Shown one piece after another: positions 30,972-39,205 of a stretch of DNA of 64,000 bases; position 1 is the first letter of the stretch; each line of letters opens with the position of its first letter. A program made the translations under genes and the position numbers. The DNA comes from CAZCVI01 sp964502145 (GTDB lineage: Bacteria; Acidobacteriota; Aminicenantia; UBA2199). The stretch lies in assembly GCA_964502145.1 (NCBI GenBank), contig CAZCVI010000011.1, positions 53,384-117,383 on the forward strand. The letters are read 5' to 3'. The notes beneath the pieces were generated by a model, which did no database searches, had not been told where the DNA came from, and saw nothing but the letters and a program-made list of their open reading frames with translations.

Positions 30972-31448
30972 TTAACCCGGTGTCCCTACTCCGATAGTGA
31001 CATCGTCGTCTGGATCCCACGGCAGACCAATACTCGCGGCTGTAGCTTGGACCAGATCAACAATTGTCAGTTGCCATTGGGTATTATCCTTTTTGACTGT
31101 CCATTCTCCATCTATATAGTAAGTTTCCGTACCTTCCATGACCTGGCTTTTACAATAGGTAGGGGTTCCCAACGCTTCATTCGCTGAACTTTTCGTATAA
31201 TATTTACTATTATTTGAACCGTGATCTACTATCACATAATCTGAAGGTGGAGTTGCCCTAGTCGGGTCAATTGACAAAATCAAAGAATACTTTTTAAGAT
31301 CAATTCTTCTAAATGAAACAGGCGTTGTGGGCTCAATGAAGCCTGAAAAAATCTGCGGAGGTAAAGTCCCCGGCTCTTTTGCAACCAGTTGATAAGAGAG
31401 TCGAACCCCTGTTGATTCATCAAATGTGTTAGAAATAATTATAAACAT
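30972..31448 (-). CDS. Hypothetical 158-aa protein upstream of HTCS
   Basis: A beta-rich acidic protein with a single cysteine and no signal peptide. The start is MFIIISNTFDESTG and the C-terminus is rich in acidic residues (WDPDDDVTIG). AGAGG lies before the ATG. The stop of a 14-codon stub ORF abuts its start (TAA-ATG), and the stub plus its upstream region are a duplicate of the 5' end of the gene at 21016-21285. It precedes the hybrid kinase in the same transcription unit. Function unknown. Confidence 0.65.
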   Translation of the reverse strand: MFIIISNTFDESTGVRLSYQLVAKEPGTLPPQIFSGFIEPTTPVSFRRIDLKKYSLILSIDPTRATPPSDYVIVDHGSNNSKYYTKSSANEALGTPTYCKSQVMEGTETYYIDGEWTVKKDNTQWQLTIVDLVQATAASIGLPWDPDDDVTIGVGTPG

Positions 31449-31493
31449 TTAAGCCTCTGCATGGATATCCACCAAAATTTCTCTACTGTTCAT
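31449..31493 (-). pseudogene. 14-codon stub of the 89-aa gene
   Basis: MNSREILVDIHA matches MNGNEILVDIHA of the 89-aa protein, then two codons and a stop. It carries the same ribosome binding site. It may be a relic, or may now serve as a leader peptide that couples translation to the 158-aa gene. Confidence 0.65.
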
Positions 31494-31548
31494 ACTGCAC
31501 CTCTAAAGGAATTATAACACAACTATTCAAAAAAAACACGTGGGGAAA
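31459..31548. repeat. 90-bp duplication, copy 2
   Basis: Second copy of 21251-21340. It brings a promoter/5' region to the 158-aa gene and HTCS operon. Confidence 0.9.
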
Positions 31549-31648
31549 GCAAAAAGGCGGATTATTTCTAAATAAAAGGCCTTGCAGGTCTTTCGACTGC
31601 ACCGTATGCGGGCGGGGAAGGAAATATATAATCGGCAGTCGAAAAAAA

Positions 31649-31677
31649 TTGAAAAATTCCTGCTTTTATGGTACATA
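31649..31677 (+). promoter_or_regulatory. Promoter, leaderless layout
   Basis: TTGAAA, 17-bp spacer, TACATA; the ATG of the next gene begins after exactly 6 more bases, with no ribosome binding site between. Confidence 0.55.
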
Positions 31678-31683
31678 TATAGT

Positions 31684-31959
31684 ATGGATAAAGAAAAAGA
31701 AGATTGTGTGCCCTATTTCTGTTGGGATAGGAACCTGACGGAAAAAGAGATAGGGGAACGTTTAAATAATTCCAACGGTGTGGAACGAGACCGGTTGATT
31801 GCTTGGATTCTCCGTGAGGCTGCGTTTCGGGATGTTTGGAAATACCTGACCCCTAAAGAAGTAGTGGAATGCTTACCCAGAATTCAACACGCATTGGGCA
31901 GATGGTTGGACTTTTGGAACTATATCACGGGTATGTGGCATGAATTGGGAAAAATCTAA
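31684..31959 (+). CDS. Small antitoxin-like protein of an AbiEii-type pair
   Basis: A 91-residue protein with the pattern PYFCWDRNLTEKEI, then WILREAAFRDVWKYLTPKEV. Proteins of this type are commonly found just upstream of nucleotidyltransferase AbiEii-like genes, where they are presumed antitoxins. Here the downstream partner is reduced to its C-terminal part. The ATG at 31684 is preferred over upstream starts because it follows a well-formed promoter by 6 bp, which predicts a leaderless mRNA. Confidence 0.65.
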   Translation: MDKEKEDCVPYFCWDRNLTEKEIGERLNNSNGVERDRLIAWILREAAFRDVWKYLTPKEVVECLPRIQHALGRWLDFWNYITGMWHELGKI

Positions 31960-31977
31960 GGCCCTAACACCTTTGGA

Positions 31978-32286
31978 TTGATCAGGGGTGATACTCCACT
32001 GGAGATTGGAATCAACAAAATCTGCACTTTGATCAGTCGTACGGAGCTAAAAGATATTGTCGATTTATATTTCTTGGAAAAAAACGGCTTTGATATTAAA
32101 GGCAATATCGAAAATGCAAAGTTAAAGGATGGTGGCATTGAGCCTGCCATTATCTCTTATCTCCTTGCCCAGGTTAACTTAACCGAGCCACTCCATTACC
32201 TGATAAAAGACGTCAGTACTGGAGAGCTGGAAGCATTTGTCTCACACTTGAAAAAAATAATGGCAGAAATCTCCTATCCTGAATAA
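31978..32286 (+). pseudogene. C-terminal remnant of AbiEii-like nucleotidyltransferase
   Basis: The segment KICTLISRTELKDIVDLYFL is typical of the C-terminal half of AbiEii/AbiGii-like proteins. The N-terminal catalytic part (GG/KG...DxDF) is absent: the frame is closed 18 bp upstream by the stop codon of the preceding gene. The toxin is therefore almost certainly dead, leaving its antitoxin-like partner orphaned. Confidence 0.65.
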
Positions 32287-32287
32287 G

Positions 32288-32305
32288 TGTATTGTCAATG
32301 TTTTA
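32288..32305 (+). repeat. Solo end of the 233-bp inverted-repeat element
   Basis: GTATTGTCAATGTTTTAC differs by one base from the inverted right end of the element at 15985-16002. No partner end is seen before the next gene. Confidence 0.5.
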
Positions 32306-32318
32306 CCAATTTGCTTTT

Positions 32319-32333
32319 CAAGCGGGACGCTTG
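32319..32333 (-). repeat. REP-like hairpin with GTAG foot
   Basis: On the minus strand: GTAG, three bases, then a CAAGCG-TCC-CGCTTG stem. It lies just after the end of the LIM peptidase gene and might help end its transcript. Confidence 0.55.
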
Positions 32334-32340
32334 GGCTACC

Positions 32341-33408
32341 TTATAAACTGACTTTGAGTCGTTGCCAACCTAATTTTTGGAGCCTCTGGTTCATCAGGCG
32401 ATAACCATCTCCATAAATGCGGTCCGGGTTCTCTTGCAAATGCTTCACCATGAGCCGGGAATATGGCGATGACTCGGCTTGAAACACCAACGCGGAACCG
32501 AGATTACAAAACCCCTCGGTCTCCTTCTCTGAAAGTGCGATCTCCTTGGCTGTTAACCATGCATGCAAAAGCTCATGGGCCAATACGGCTTCAAATTGAA
32601 TTAAAGGCATTCCATATAATATATATATAGTATGTTCGACTTTGATCTGCTTATTGTTTTCATAGATAATATGACTCCGTGTAAATCCCCGACTAAGCCC
32701 GAAAATATGACTCCCCCCCAACTTTATTAAAGTGGGCAAATCTACCAATTGCACGGGAACAGGGTGGGGAATATCTTGAAACGAAGCTGGCGGAGCGGCC
32801 AACAGTTTTTTTACTCGCGCCTGCGCACCTTCCAAACGTTGCCCACCTATCACGGCGGTTAATTTACAAATCCCACAAACCAAACGCCCATCACGGTACA
32901 ACTCCCCGCTATTGGACGTGGCCTCGGAAACAATTCGACCACAATACTCGCAAATTTCCGTTTTTTGTTTACCGTGATGTTCATGGGCCCGGTTGCCCCA
33001 ACTGTCCACCATGTGTTTCCCTTGGATAGGCAGGTCACACACACTGCAACGAGGCGCCTTGCGATTTAGAAAACAATGCTGATGATATTTTCCATCCTTG
33101 TCATACACATAGTCTTCCACTATCAATTGGCCGCAAATATGGCACCGAATCGCCAAACAATGGGCATGGTATTTTTTCCCCTGCTGTTCTACCCAGGACT
33201 CTTCCAACAACTTGCCACATTTAGCGCAGAAAAGCCCTGTTTTTTCGCGGTAACAGTGGGGATGGTAATACTTTCCTTTAAGCTCCTGATAACCACCGTC
33301 AATCGGTTTCTTGCATTGGGCACACAGGAAGCATTGGGGGTGATACATCCCACCATCAGCCTTGATATAGGTAGAAACAATTGGTTTTTTACATTTATTG
33401 CAAATCAT
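32341..33408 (-). CDS. LIM-domain DA1-like metallopeptidase
   Basis: A 355-residue protein. The N-terminal half holds three to four LIM-type double zinc fingers: C3/C6/H23/C26/C29/C32/H49/C52, then C61/C64/H81/C84, then C89/C92/H109/C112 and C121/C124, plus a later CEYCG...CGICK pair. The C-terminal half is a DA1-like peptidase with HELLH at 278-282 and a downstream glutamate in ETEGFCNLG. In plants DA1 is a ubiquitin-activated peptidase with LIM modules; bacterial relatives are known but little studied. No signal peptide, so cytoplasmic. It is a single gene behind a strong promoter whose -10 box lies 6 nt from the ATG. Confidence 0.85.
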   Translation of the reverse strand: MICNKCKKPIVSTYIKADGGMYHPQCFLCAQCKKPIDGGYQELKGKYYHPHCYREKTGLFCAKCGKLLEESWVEQQGKKYHAHCLAIRCHICGQLIVEDYVYDKDGKYHQHCFLNRKAPRCSVCDLPIQGKHMVDSWGNRAHEHHGKQKTEICEYCGRIVSEATSNSGELYRDGRLVCGICKLTAVIGGQRLEGAQARVKKLLAAPPASFQDIPHPVPVQLVDLPTLIKLGGSHIFGLSRGFTRSHIIYENNKQIKVEHTIYILYGMPLIQFEAVLAHELLHAWLTAKEIALSEKETEGFCNLGSALVFQAESSPYSRLMVKHLQENPDRIYGDGYRLMNQRLQKLGWQRLKVSL

Positions 33409-33414
33409 ACTTTA

Positions 33415-33443
33415 ATTATAAACGATTCATTTCGCAATTGCAA
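33415..33443 (-). promoter_or_regulatory. Promoter, leaderless layout
   Basis: TTGCAA, 17-bp spacer, TATAAT on the minus strand; the ATG of the LIM peptidase follows after 6 bases. Confidence 0.65.
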
Positions 33444-33590
33444 AATATTTGTGCCCTCTATACGGGATTCTTTCTTGTGAGGATTGTCCAGCATGTTTTC
33501 CAAAAAATGGCAATGAATCAAAAATGAATCTAAAGAATCCCTACCATTTTTCTAAAAACTATGATATAAACAAAATGGAGGTTAATCAAC

Positions 33591-34535
33591 ATGAACTTTA
33601 AACAAACCATTGCCAACAATCCATTCATTATTACTGAAGGCGCGATAGTCGAACGAATGCGTCGCAATCCCGACATCCATCTTGACCCCCACATCGTCTG
33701 CGCTGGTCTCATCTATGACACGGAAGCCAGAAAAACCCTGGCACAAATCTACAAGGAATACCTGGATATCGGCCAAACCTATAACCTGCCCATCCTTCTG
33801 GGTACGTCTACCCGCCGTGCCGACTTCATTGCTTTGAAACGGGCAGGATATGGACCGGAACAGGATGTAAACGGTGATTTTTTACGCTTCTTAGCCGACA
33901 TACGCGAGGAATACGGGGTGTATAAAGAAAAAATATTCATCGGTGGCTTAACCGGTTGCCAAGGTGATTGTTATAAACCAGAAGAATCCCTTTCGGCGAA
34001 AGAAGCCATCATTATCCATCGTCCTCAAATCAAAGCCTTGGCAGACGCAGGGGCCGATTATCTCATTGCCGCCACCATGCCTGCTACAGAAGAAGCTACC
34101 GGCATTGCGATAGCTATGTCTGAATGTGATCTTCCCTATATCATCAGTTTTGTTATTCAAGCCAACGGCACTCTTTTAGATGGAATTCCCATTCACGAGG
34201 CGATCACCCGTATTGATCAAGCCACAAATCCCAAACCCTTTTGTTATATGGTTAATTGTGTCCATCCCTCGATATTTTCTGCCGCGATGACCATAGAAAG
34301 AGATCGCGCCCCATGGATCACAGATCGTTTGCTTGGAATTCAAGCCAATACCTCCAGCAAAAGCCCCAAAGAATTGGATAATCTCCCCTACCTGGACACA
34401 GAAGCACCAGAAACAATGGCCCAATCCATGTTCTCTCTGTACAAAGATTTCGGTACCAAAATAATAGGGGGTTGTTGCGGCACCAATAACCTTCATATCG
34501 AATGTATCGCTAAACTATTTCCCCACAGCAGGTAA
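33591..34535 (+). CDS. Homocysteine S-methyltransferase family protein
   Basis: A 314-residue TIM-barrel methyltransferase. The zinc ligands are all present: C223 in MVNCVHP and C295/C296 in GGCCGT. These enzymes move a methyl group from S-methylmethionine or a similar donor to homocysteine to make methionine. The N-terminus FIITEGAIVERMRR is a variant of the usual DGGxxTxL. GGAGGT lies 8 nt before the ATG. It appears monocistronic. The donor cannot be read from the sequence; other thiol-methyltransferase roles are possible. Confidence 0.88.
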   Translation: MNFKQTIANNPFIITEGAIVERMRRNPDIHLDPHIVCAGLIYDTEARKTLAQIYKEYLDIGQTYNLPILLGTSTRRADFIALKRAGYGPEQDVNGDFLRFLADIREEYGVYKEKIFIGGLTGCQGDCYKPEESLSAKEAIIIHRPQIKALADAGADYLIAATMPATEEATGIAIAMSECDLPYIISFVIQANGTLLDGIPIHEAITRIDQATNPKPFCYMVNCVHPSIFSAAMTIERDRAPWITDRLLGIQANTSSKSPKELDNLPYLDTEAPETMAQSMFSLYKDFGTKIIGGCCGTNNLHIECIAKLFPHSR

Positions 34536-34560
34536 ATTCAAAATCGTAGAGACCCAAATA

Positions 34561-34588
34561 TTGCCTTTTATTTTTTTTCCTGTATAAT
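34561..34588 (+). promoter_or_regulatory. Sigma70-type promoter of MNT gene
   Basis: TTGCCT, 16-bp spacer, TATAAT, about 75 bp before the MNT-type nucleotidyltransferase ATG. Confidence 0.5.
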
Positions 34589-34662
34589 AAATTTTGAATG
34601 GTTAAAACCCTAAATGAAGAGACCAAGACAATGTAAATGGAATATAATACGAGCGAAAAAAA

Positions 34663-35088
34663 ATGGCTAATTTAAATCGTCGGATAAACACGCAACGCCT
34701 TGCTCAGAAAAATAAAGAACCATTGCGCCCATTGAAAAAAAGCCAGCATTCGTTAGCATCTCATATCCCTTCGGATATTTCTAGGATTATCAGACAATTT
34801 GCAGTGGATAGCAAGCAGATATTACAAGAAAACGTCATTGCAGAATACCTGTTTGGTTCTTATGCCACCAATACTTTCAGGCCGCTTTCAGACATTGATA
34901 TCCTGATTCTCGTGGACGCCTTTACCCCGGAGATCAGACGCCAGATGAGTGGGTTAGCATCCGATTATTCTCTTCAATTCGGTGTGTGTATCTCTCCCAT
35001 AATAAAAGATTCAAAAGTATGGAACAAAAATATGCAGTTTCATACACTCTTTTATCAAGAAGTCACCCAGCATGGAATCCAACTATGA
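34663..35088 (+). CDS. MNT-type nucleotidyltransferase (antitoxin)
   Basis: A 141-residue minimal nucleotidyltransferase. The signature is G65-S66 followed by D77-I-D79 (GSYATNTF...SDIDILIL). In MNT/HEPN pairs this protein is the antitoxin, which modifies the HEPN ribonuclease with AMP. Its stop overlaps the start of a HEPN-like gene as ATGA, but that partner is truncated after 31 codons. It is longer at the N-terminus than most MNT proteins and starts with a basic tail. Confidence 0.82.
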   Translation: MANLNRRINTQRLAQKNKEPLRPLKKSQHSLASHIPSDISRIIRQFAVDSKQILQENVIAEYLFGSYATNTFRPLSDIDILILVDAFTPEIRRQMSGLASDYSLQFGVCISPIIKDSKVWNKNMQFHTLFYQEVTQHGIQL

Positions 35089-35180
35089 TCGATGAACCAT
35101 CACAAAGTTTATCGAGATATCGGCTAGACAAAGCAAAAAATTTATTATCCCAAGCGGAATTATTGCTTTCTCACCATTAA
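35085..35180 (+). pseudogene. Truncated HEPN toxin
   Basis: Thirty-one codons, SRYRLDKAKNLLSQAELLL, match the start of HEPN-type ribonucleases. The frame stops 17 bp before the left end of a 133-bp inverted-repeat element. The catalytic Rx4-6H end is missing, so the toxin is inactive. Confidence 0.7.
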
Positions 35181-35196
35181 CCCCACACATACCCTG

Positions 35197-35329
35197 GATT
35201 CACCGCCAGATTCTTGAAAAAACATGGACGATATGGACGATGTGGAGCAAAAACAAAAGCATTCTTTTGTCCATATCGTCCACTAAGTCCATATCGTCCA
35301 CAACGATTTCAGAAACTTGGCGGTGAATC
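35197..35329. mobile_element. 133-bp element with GATTCACCGCCA ends
   Basis: GATTCACCGCCA plus about 11 more partly matching bases at the left, inverted at the right. Inside are 9-nt tandem units (ATGGACGAT type) and, further on, their reverse complements, giving a long hairpin. It lies next to the broken HEPN gene. Confidence 0.65.
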
Positions 35330-35547
35330 TAGAATACCCCATCCACTGGTTTTTCTGTTAATAGTTTCACAAGATATTGTGGACTTACTGGACTGGCTGG
35401 ACGGAATAGATGCAAAGTGAAGGAAAACTTTGTGTTCCTAGTGAAACTTATAATATTTCTTTTTTTTAAAGTAGAACTATTGATTTAGTCATTGTTTTAC
35501 ATTACAATAGATGTTATTTATAACGGTTCACTGTCACCAGGAGGAAC
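35330..35547. other. Gene-free stretch before radical SAM gene
   Basis: No gene is seen. AT-rich DNA near 35450-35520 probably holds the promoter for the downstream leader ORF and radical SAM gene, but no clear -35/-10 pair stands out. Confidence 0.45.
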
Positions 35548-35586
35548 ATGAAAAGCAAACTCCTTTGCGGAGTACAAGATGAATAA
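35548..35586 (+). CDS. 12-codon leader ORF overlapping the radical SAM gene
   Basis: MKSKLLCGVQDE, with the best ribosome binding site of the region (AGGAGG, 4 nt before the ATG). Its last codons overlap the start of the radical SAM gene, which itself lacks a good site. Most likely it couples translation of the next gene. A tiny peptide substrate is a less likely alternative. Confidence 0.45.
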   Translation: MKSKLLCGVQDE

Positions 35587-36742
35587 AGAAGCTGAAGTAT
35601 ATCACGGTTTTGAACAGGGACCGATCCGTCCACCCAGCGAAGCTTATAGTCTTTTGATCCGGGTCACCCGCAATTGCCCGTGGAATCGTTGCAGCTTTTG
35701 CCCTGTTTATAAAGGTACAAAATTCTCCATAAGACCCGTGGCACACGTCATTAAAGATATTGATGCCGTATTCAATTGCATCACCCTATTGCAGCAAGCC
35801 ATGAAAGAAGAGAATGCCACTCACCTCACCCAGAGCGGCATGGATGCCGTTTCAGAAAAAATCAGTCCGCAAGATATTCCCGCTTTTCAAGCTGCTGTTC
35901 ATTGGCTGATCAATGACATGGAATCGATCTTCATCCAGGATGCCAACAGTCTGGTCATTAAACCCGAGCATCTTATTCAAATTCTGAAACATCTTAAGAC
36001 ACGGTTCCCCCTGGTGAAACGGATCACGTCCTATGCCCGTTCGGAAACCGTGGCCCGCATCACGGACGCGGATATTCAAGCGATTTCCCATGCCGGTTTA
36101 AATCGTATTCATATTGGTCTCGAATCGGGGTGTAATCAAGTGTTGGAAAGGGTTCATAAAGGCACGACCAAGGATATCCATATCAAAGCGGGACTGAAAG
36201 TAAAAGCAGCAGGCATGGAACTCTCGGAATACGTTATCCCCGGCCTGGGTGGCATGGAACTTTCCCAAGCCCATGCGTTAGAAACGGCTGCAACCCTGAA
36301 CCAAATCAATCCCCATTTCATCCGCTTACGCACGTTGGCTCTCCCGGATAGCTTGGAACTCTTTGAACACGTGGAAGCAGGAAAATTCCAAAGATGCCCG
36401 GAATTGGACACGGTAAAAGAGATTCTGTTGCTCTTGGAGAATCTGGATAATATTACCAGCACGATCAAAAGCGATCACATTCTCAACTTGTTTCAAGAAG
36501 TCGAAGGCACATTACCGCAAGATAAAGAGTTTATGACCGGAATTCTTAAAACCTTTTTAGCCATGGAACCGGATGATCAGGTGGTGTATCAATTGGGGCG
36601 ACGTTTGGGTATTTTTACAGTATTGGCAGACATGCAGGACACCAGCCGCTTGGCAAAAGTCCGCCAAGTTTACACGCAATTGCAAATCACCAAAGACAAT
36701 GTCGACGAAATCATCAACGACCTAACCAAACGCTTTATCTAG
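35579..36742 (+). CDS. Radical SAM protein
   Basis: A 387-residue radical SAM enzyme. The cluster motif is C33-x4-C38-x2-C41 (CPWNRCSFC) rather than the usual CX3CX2C; I have the impression that this belongs to a conserved subfamily sharing VTRNCPWNRCxFCP. Other signs are the HIGLESG strand and the EYVIPGLGG segment. The substrate is unknown. The start ATG is placed by family length and is coupled to the 12-codon ORF upstream. Confidence 0.85.
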   Translation: MNKEAEVYHGFEQGPIRPPSEAYSLLIRVTRNCPWNRCSFCPVYKGTKFSIRPVAHVIKDIDAVFNCITLLQQAMKEENATHLTQSGMDAVSEKISPQDIPAFQAAVHWLINDMESIFIQDANSLVIKPEHLIQILKHLKTRFPLVKRITSYARSETVARITDADIQAISHAGLNRIHIGLESGCNQVLERVHKGTTKDIHIKAGLKVKAAGMELSEYVIPGLGGMELSQAHALETAATLNQINPHFIRLRTLALPDSLELFEHVEAGKFQRCPELDTVKEILLLLENLDNITSTIKSDHILNLFQEVEGTLPQDKEFMTGILKTFLAMEPDDQVVYQLGRRLGIFTVLADMQDTSRLAKVRQVYTQLQITKDNVDEIINDLTKRFI

Positions 36743-36858
36743 GGGGGGACTGTGTCCCCATCTCCTATGAGACCATTGTGTACGTGAAAGATTAGCGACA
36801 GACGTTGAGTTCGTAGCAGAGTAAAAGCCTGCTCTTTTCGGCCATTGCAAGCATGAAG

Positions 36859-37269
36859 CTAATTAAACACCTTTTTTATTAATGCTGTCAGTAAAGGCCC
36901 GCCGTGGTCTATTATTTTTGTTCCGTATATCCAGGTTCCCCCGTGGTAGCCAGTGAACATAATTGATTTTCCTTCATATTCTTGCAGGTTTATTTCCGCG
37001 CTTTCAACAGGTCGGGCTTCTTGCATTTGAATTTGTGTTAAGCGGACAGGCATCATAAAGGCAGGTTTCGGAACAATAATCTGTAGTTTTCCTTCAGTCA
37101 CCACACCTATGAAGGTGCCATCTGGTAGCGTGAATTCCGTTTGGAACCCCGCCGCCAAACCTTGGGCAGTAGCTGGCGAACCTTGAAAAAAGCCAACTGC
37201 CAAAGCACCGCCAATAAAAGCAAATACTATCGTACAGCCAATCAATAAGGCAAATTGTTTTCGATTCAT
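36859..37269 (-). CDS. Membrane-anchored small protein
   Basis: A 136-residue protein with one N-terminal membrane helix or uncleaved signal (residues 7-28), then about 105 residues of probable beta structure ending in EGKSIMFTGYHGG. The ATG at 37269 has AGGAGG 5 nt upstream, better than the TTG one codon earlier. No family recognised; the C-terminal part resembles an OB- or SH3-like fold only in general pattern. Confidence 0.65.
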   Translation of the reverse strand: MNRKQFALLIGCTIVFAFIGGALAVGFFQGSPATAQGLAAGFQTEFTLPDGTFIGVVTEGKLQIIVPKPAFMMPVRLTQIQMQEARPVESAEINLQEYEGKSIMFTGYHGGTWIYGTKIIDHGGPLLTALIKKVFN

Positions 37270-37450
37270 CAAAACCTCCTGATTATTTGAATGGTATTAA
37301 ATATTATTATATCTGTTGGCTTTTCATTTTGCAAGCAATGGATTTTTGCAACTATTTCCCTAAATATTCCAAAGATTTCATCTGCCGGTTGTTTTAGATT
37401 GCTTAAAACTCTGGTATAATAGGAGAGATGAATTTAAAAGGAGTGCAGAA

Positions 37451-38038
37451 TTGAGTAATGAAGCGATCATAATAGCTGGTGCCAATGGCTCGGGAAAAAC
37501 AACCTTTGCCAAGTTATTCGTAGCAGAACACCCTTTCGCTTTTGTAAATGCGGATGAAATCGCAAAAAAGATTGCTCTGGCCGAACCCGATAATACAATG
37601 ATCAAAGCAGGCAAACTGTTCTTCAAACAAATTGATACCCTTATTGCAGGGAATAAAAATCTAATCATCGAATCCACCCTGTCCGGTAGATCATTATTAA
37701 ATTTGATAAAAAGAATTAAGGACAAAGGGTATATCGTGAGAATCATATACATCTTTCTGGAAACTTCGGATATATGCATAGAGCGAATCAAAGAAAGAGT
37801 CCGCAAAGGTGGTCATTTTGTCCCTGACACTGACGTCATCAGACGTTTTCATAGAAGCAAAAAGAATTTCTGGAACTTTTATAGAGAAGAAGTGGATGAG
37901 TGGTTCTTGATCCACAATTCCCAGCAGCAATTCGTGGAATTGGCTTTTGGTTCAAGAAATGAATTTTCCATCAATGACAGCGTATTATTTGAAAGATTCA
38001 TAAAAGATATACAGGAAGGTGTTCATGAGAGTCAATAA
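37451..38038 (+). CDS. Zeta-toxin-like P-loop kinase
   Basis: A 195-residue AAA_33/zeta-type kinase. Walker A is GANGSGKTT near the N-terminus, then NADEIAKK, the NLIIESTLSGRS strand, and a lid-like region with the IKERVRKGGHFVPD segment. Zeta toxins phosphorylate UDP-N-acetylglucosamine. The TTG start has AGGAG 8 nt upstream, and an extended -10 (TGGTATAAT) lies near 37412. The gene overlaps a 72-aa gene by 14 bp, which may encode the antitoxin. Confidence 0.8.
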   Translation: MSNEAIIIAGANGSGKTTFAKLFVAEHPFAFVNADEIAKKIALAEPDNTMIKAGKLFFKQIDTLIAGNKNLIIESTLSGRSLLNLIKRIKDKGYIVRIIYIFLETSDICIERIKERVRKGGHFVPDTDVIRRFHRSKKNFWNFYREEVDEWFLIHNSQQQFVELAFGSRNEFSINDSVLFERFIKDIQEGVHESQ

Positions 38039-38243
38039 ATTAAACAATATAAAAATATACCAGTATGCTGTTGAAATACAACGGATCGGCAACGAAGCGG
38101 TAAGACAGGCATTAAAAGAAAATAGAGAGAGAGGAATTCCCATTGTTTTCTCCAATAACGGGATTATATACTATGAGCTTCCTTCCGGCGAAATCACCAC
38201 TAAAAGCCCATTTGAGGATACCATAGCTCTAGTTTCCCATTAA
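38025..38243 (+). CDS. Small partner of zeta-like kinase
   Basis: A 72-residue protein whose gene overlaps the end of the kinase gene. Its N-terminal half is helical (EIQRIGNEAVRQALKENRERGIPIVFS) and its C-terminal half is a beta hairpin (GIIYYELPSGEI). AAGGTG lies before the ATG. By position it is a candidate antitoxin; the family is not recognised with certainty. Confidence 0.65.
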   Translation: MRVNKLNNIKIYQYAVEIQRIGNEAVRQALKENRERGIPIVFSNNGIIYYELPSGEITTKSPFEDTIALVSH

Positions 38244-38293
38244 TTCGTGTCAATTCGTCTAATTCGTGGGAAAGTCTTTTTTCCCCTTATTGT

Positions 38294-39205
38294 TTAGTTA
38301 TTTTCGTAGCTTTTGATCAGCAAGTGTTTGGCTTTTTCCAAATCATCCGTGGAGGTGAGGCGGATTTCCAGGTCACCGATACCGAAGTGCCCGAAATGGC
38401 GGGCATCGCGGGTGAAGTTTTTTTCCAGTGTGATTGTGTCCGGGTTAACCTTGGCATAAATGATAATCGTTTTCTTTTGCGGTGCCAATTGCACACAGGC
38501 AAAGTTTTTAATGCGCCGAAACGCCATATAATGTTTGAGGGTTTTTGTTTGCACATCATCACCCAGAGCCATTAAAAAAGCTTTGAGTGTTTCAAAGCGA
38601 TCACGGAGGGGAGTATCAATTCCCAATAAGATTTCATCGATATTTTTTGCATTGGCATTCGTTTTTGGGGAATCCGTGGTTTCCTCGGTGGATTCGTAGC
38701 CGGAGGAAGTATTAACTAGTTCGAAGAGGAGCAGTTGGTCGCCGAATTTGCGGTATTTGAGCAGTTCGATATTGCGGTTGATTTGTTGGACGGCATGGTT
38801 GTCATATTTGGTAAAATCACCGGCAATGCAGAGCAGTCTGGGGAATCTCCATTCGATAGTATCCGCTGTTTCCGTGTTGTATGTATCCATGACCAGCAGT
38901 TTGAATTCTGCTTTGTGGTCCAAAAGCCAATCCAGATAGAAGAGGCCCTGATTGATAACATTTTCGTTTAGAGAGCGTTTGTATTCGATGATCACAGGGC
39001 AGCCGTTCTCGTCAATGCCCAGCGTATCGATTCTGCCACCATGGGTTTTGCCCGTGGAATATTCAGAAACCAGGAAACGAACGCCCAGAAAAGTTTCCAG
39101 ATGGTGTTCGATTAGGTTTTGTAATGATTTTTCTACAGCCACCGATTGGCCCTGAAGTTCGGAGACGGACTCGTTGTTAATTTGAAACAGTTTAATATCG
39201 CTCAT
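38294..39205 (-). CDS. DUF5655 protein with PD-(D/E)XK nuclease-like domain
   Basis: A 303-residue protein. The N-terminal domain has GGRIDTLGID (D60) and IIEYKR (E74-x-K76), a PD-(D/E)XK core like that of NucS/DUF91 nucleases. The C-terminal domain (about 190-303) is DUF5655. These proteins are scattered in genomes and often lie in mobile or defence regions. It is probably a DNA-acting nuclease; the exact role is unknown. It is convergent with the zeta-like operon, with an ATTCGTG-type repeat between them. Confidence 0.85.
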   Translation of the reverse strand: MSDIKLFQINNESVSELQGQSVAVEKSLQNLIEHHLETFLGVRFLVSEYSTGKTHGGRIDTLGIDENGCPVIIEYKRSLNENVINQGLFYLDWLLDHKAEFKLLVMDTYNTETADTIEWRFPRLLCIAGDFTKYDNHAVQQINRNIELLKYRKFGDQLLLFELVNTSSGYESTEETTDSPKTNANAKNIDEILLGIDTPLRDRFETLKAFLMALGDDVQTKTLKHYMAFRRIKNFACVQLAPQKKTIIIYAKVNPDTITLEKNFTRDARHFGHFGIGDLEIRLTSTDDLEKAKHLLIKSYENN

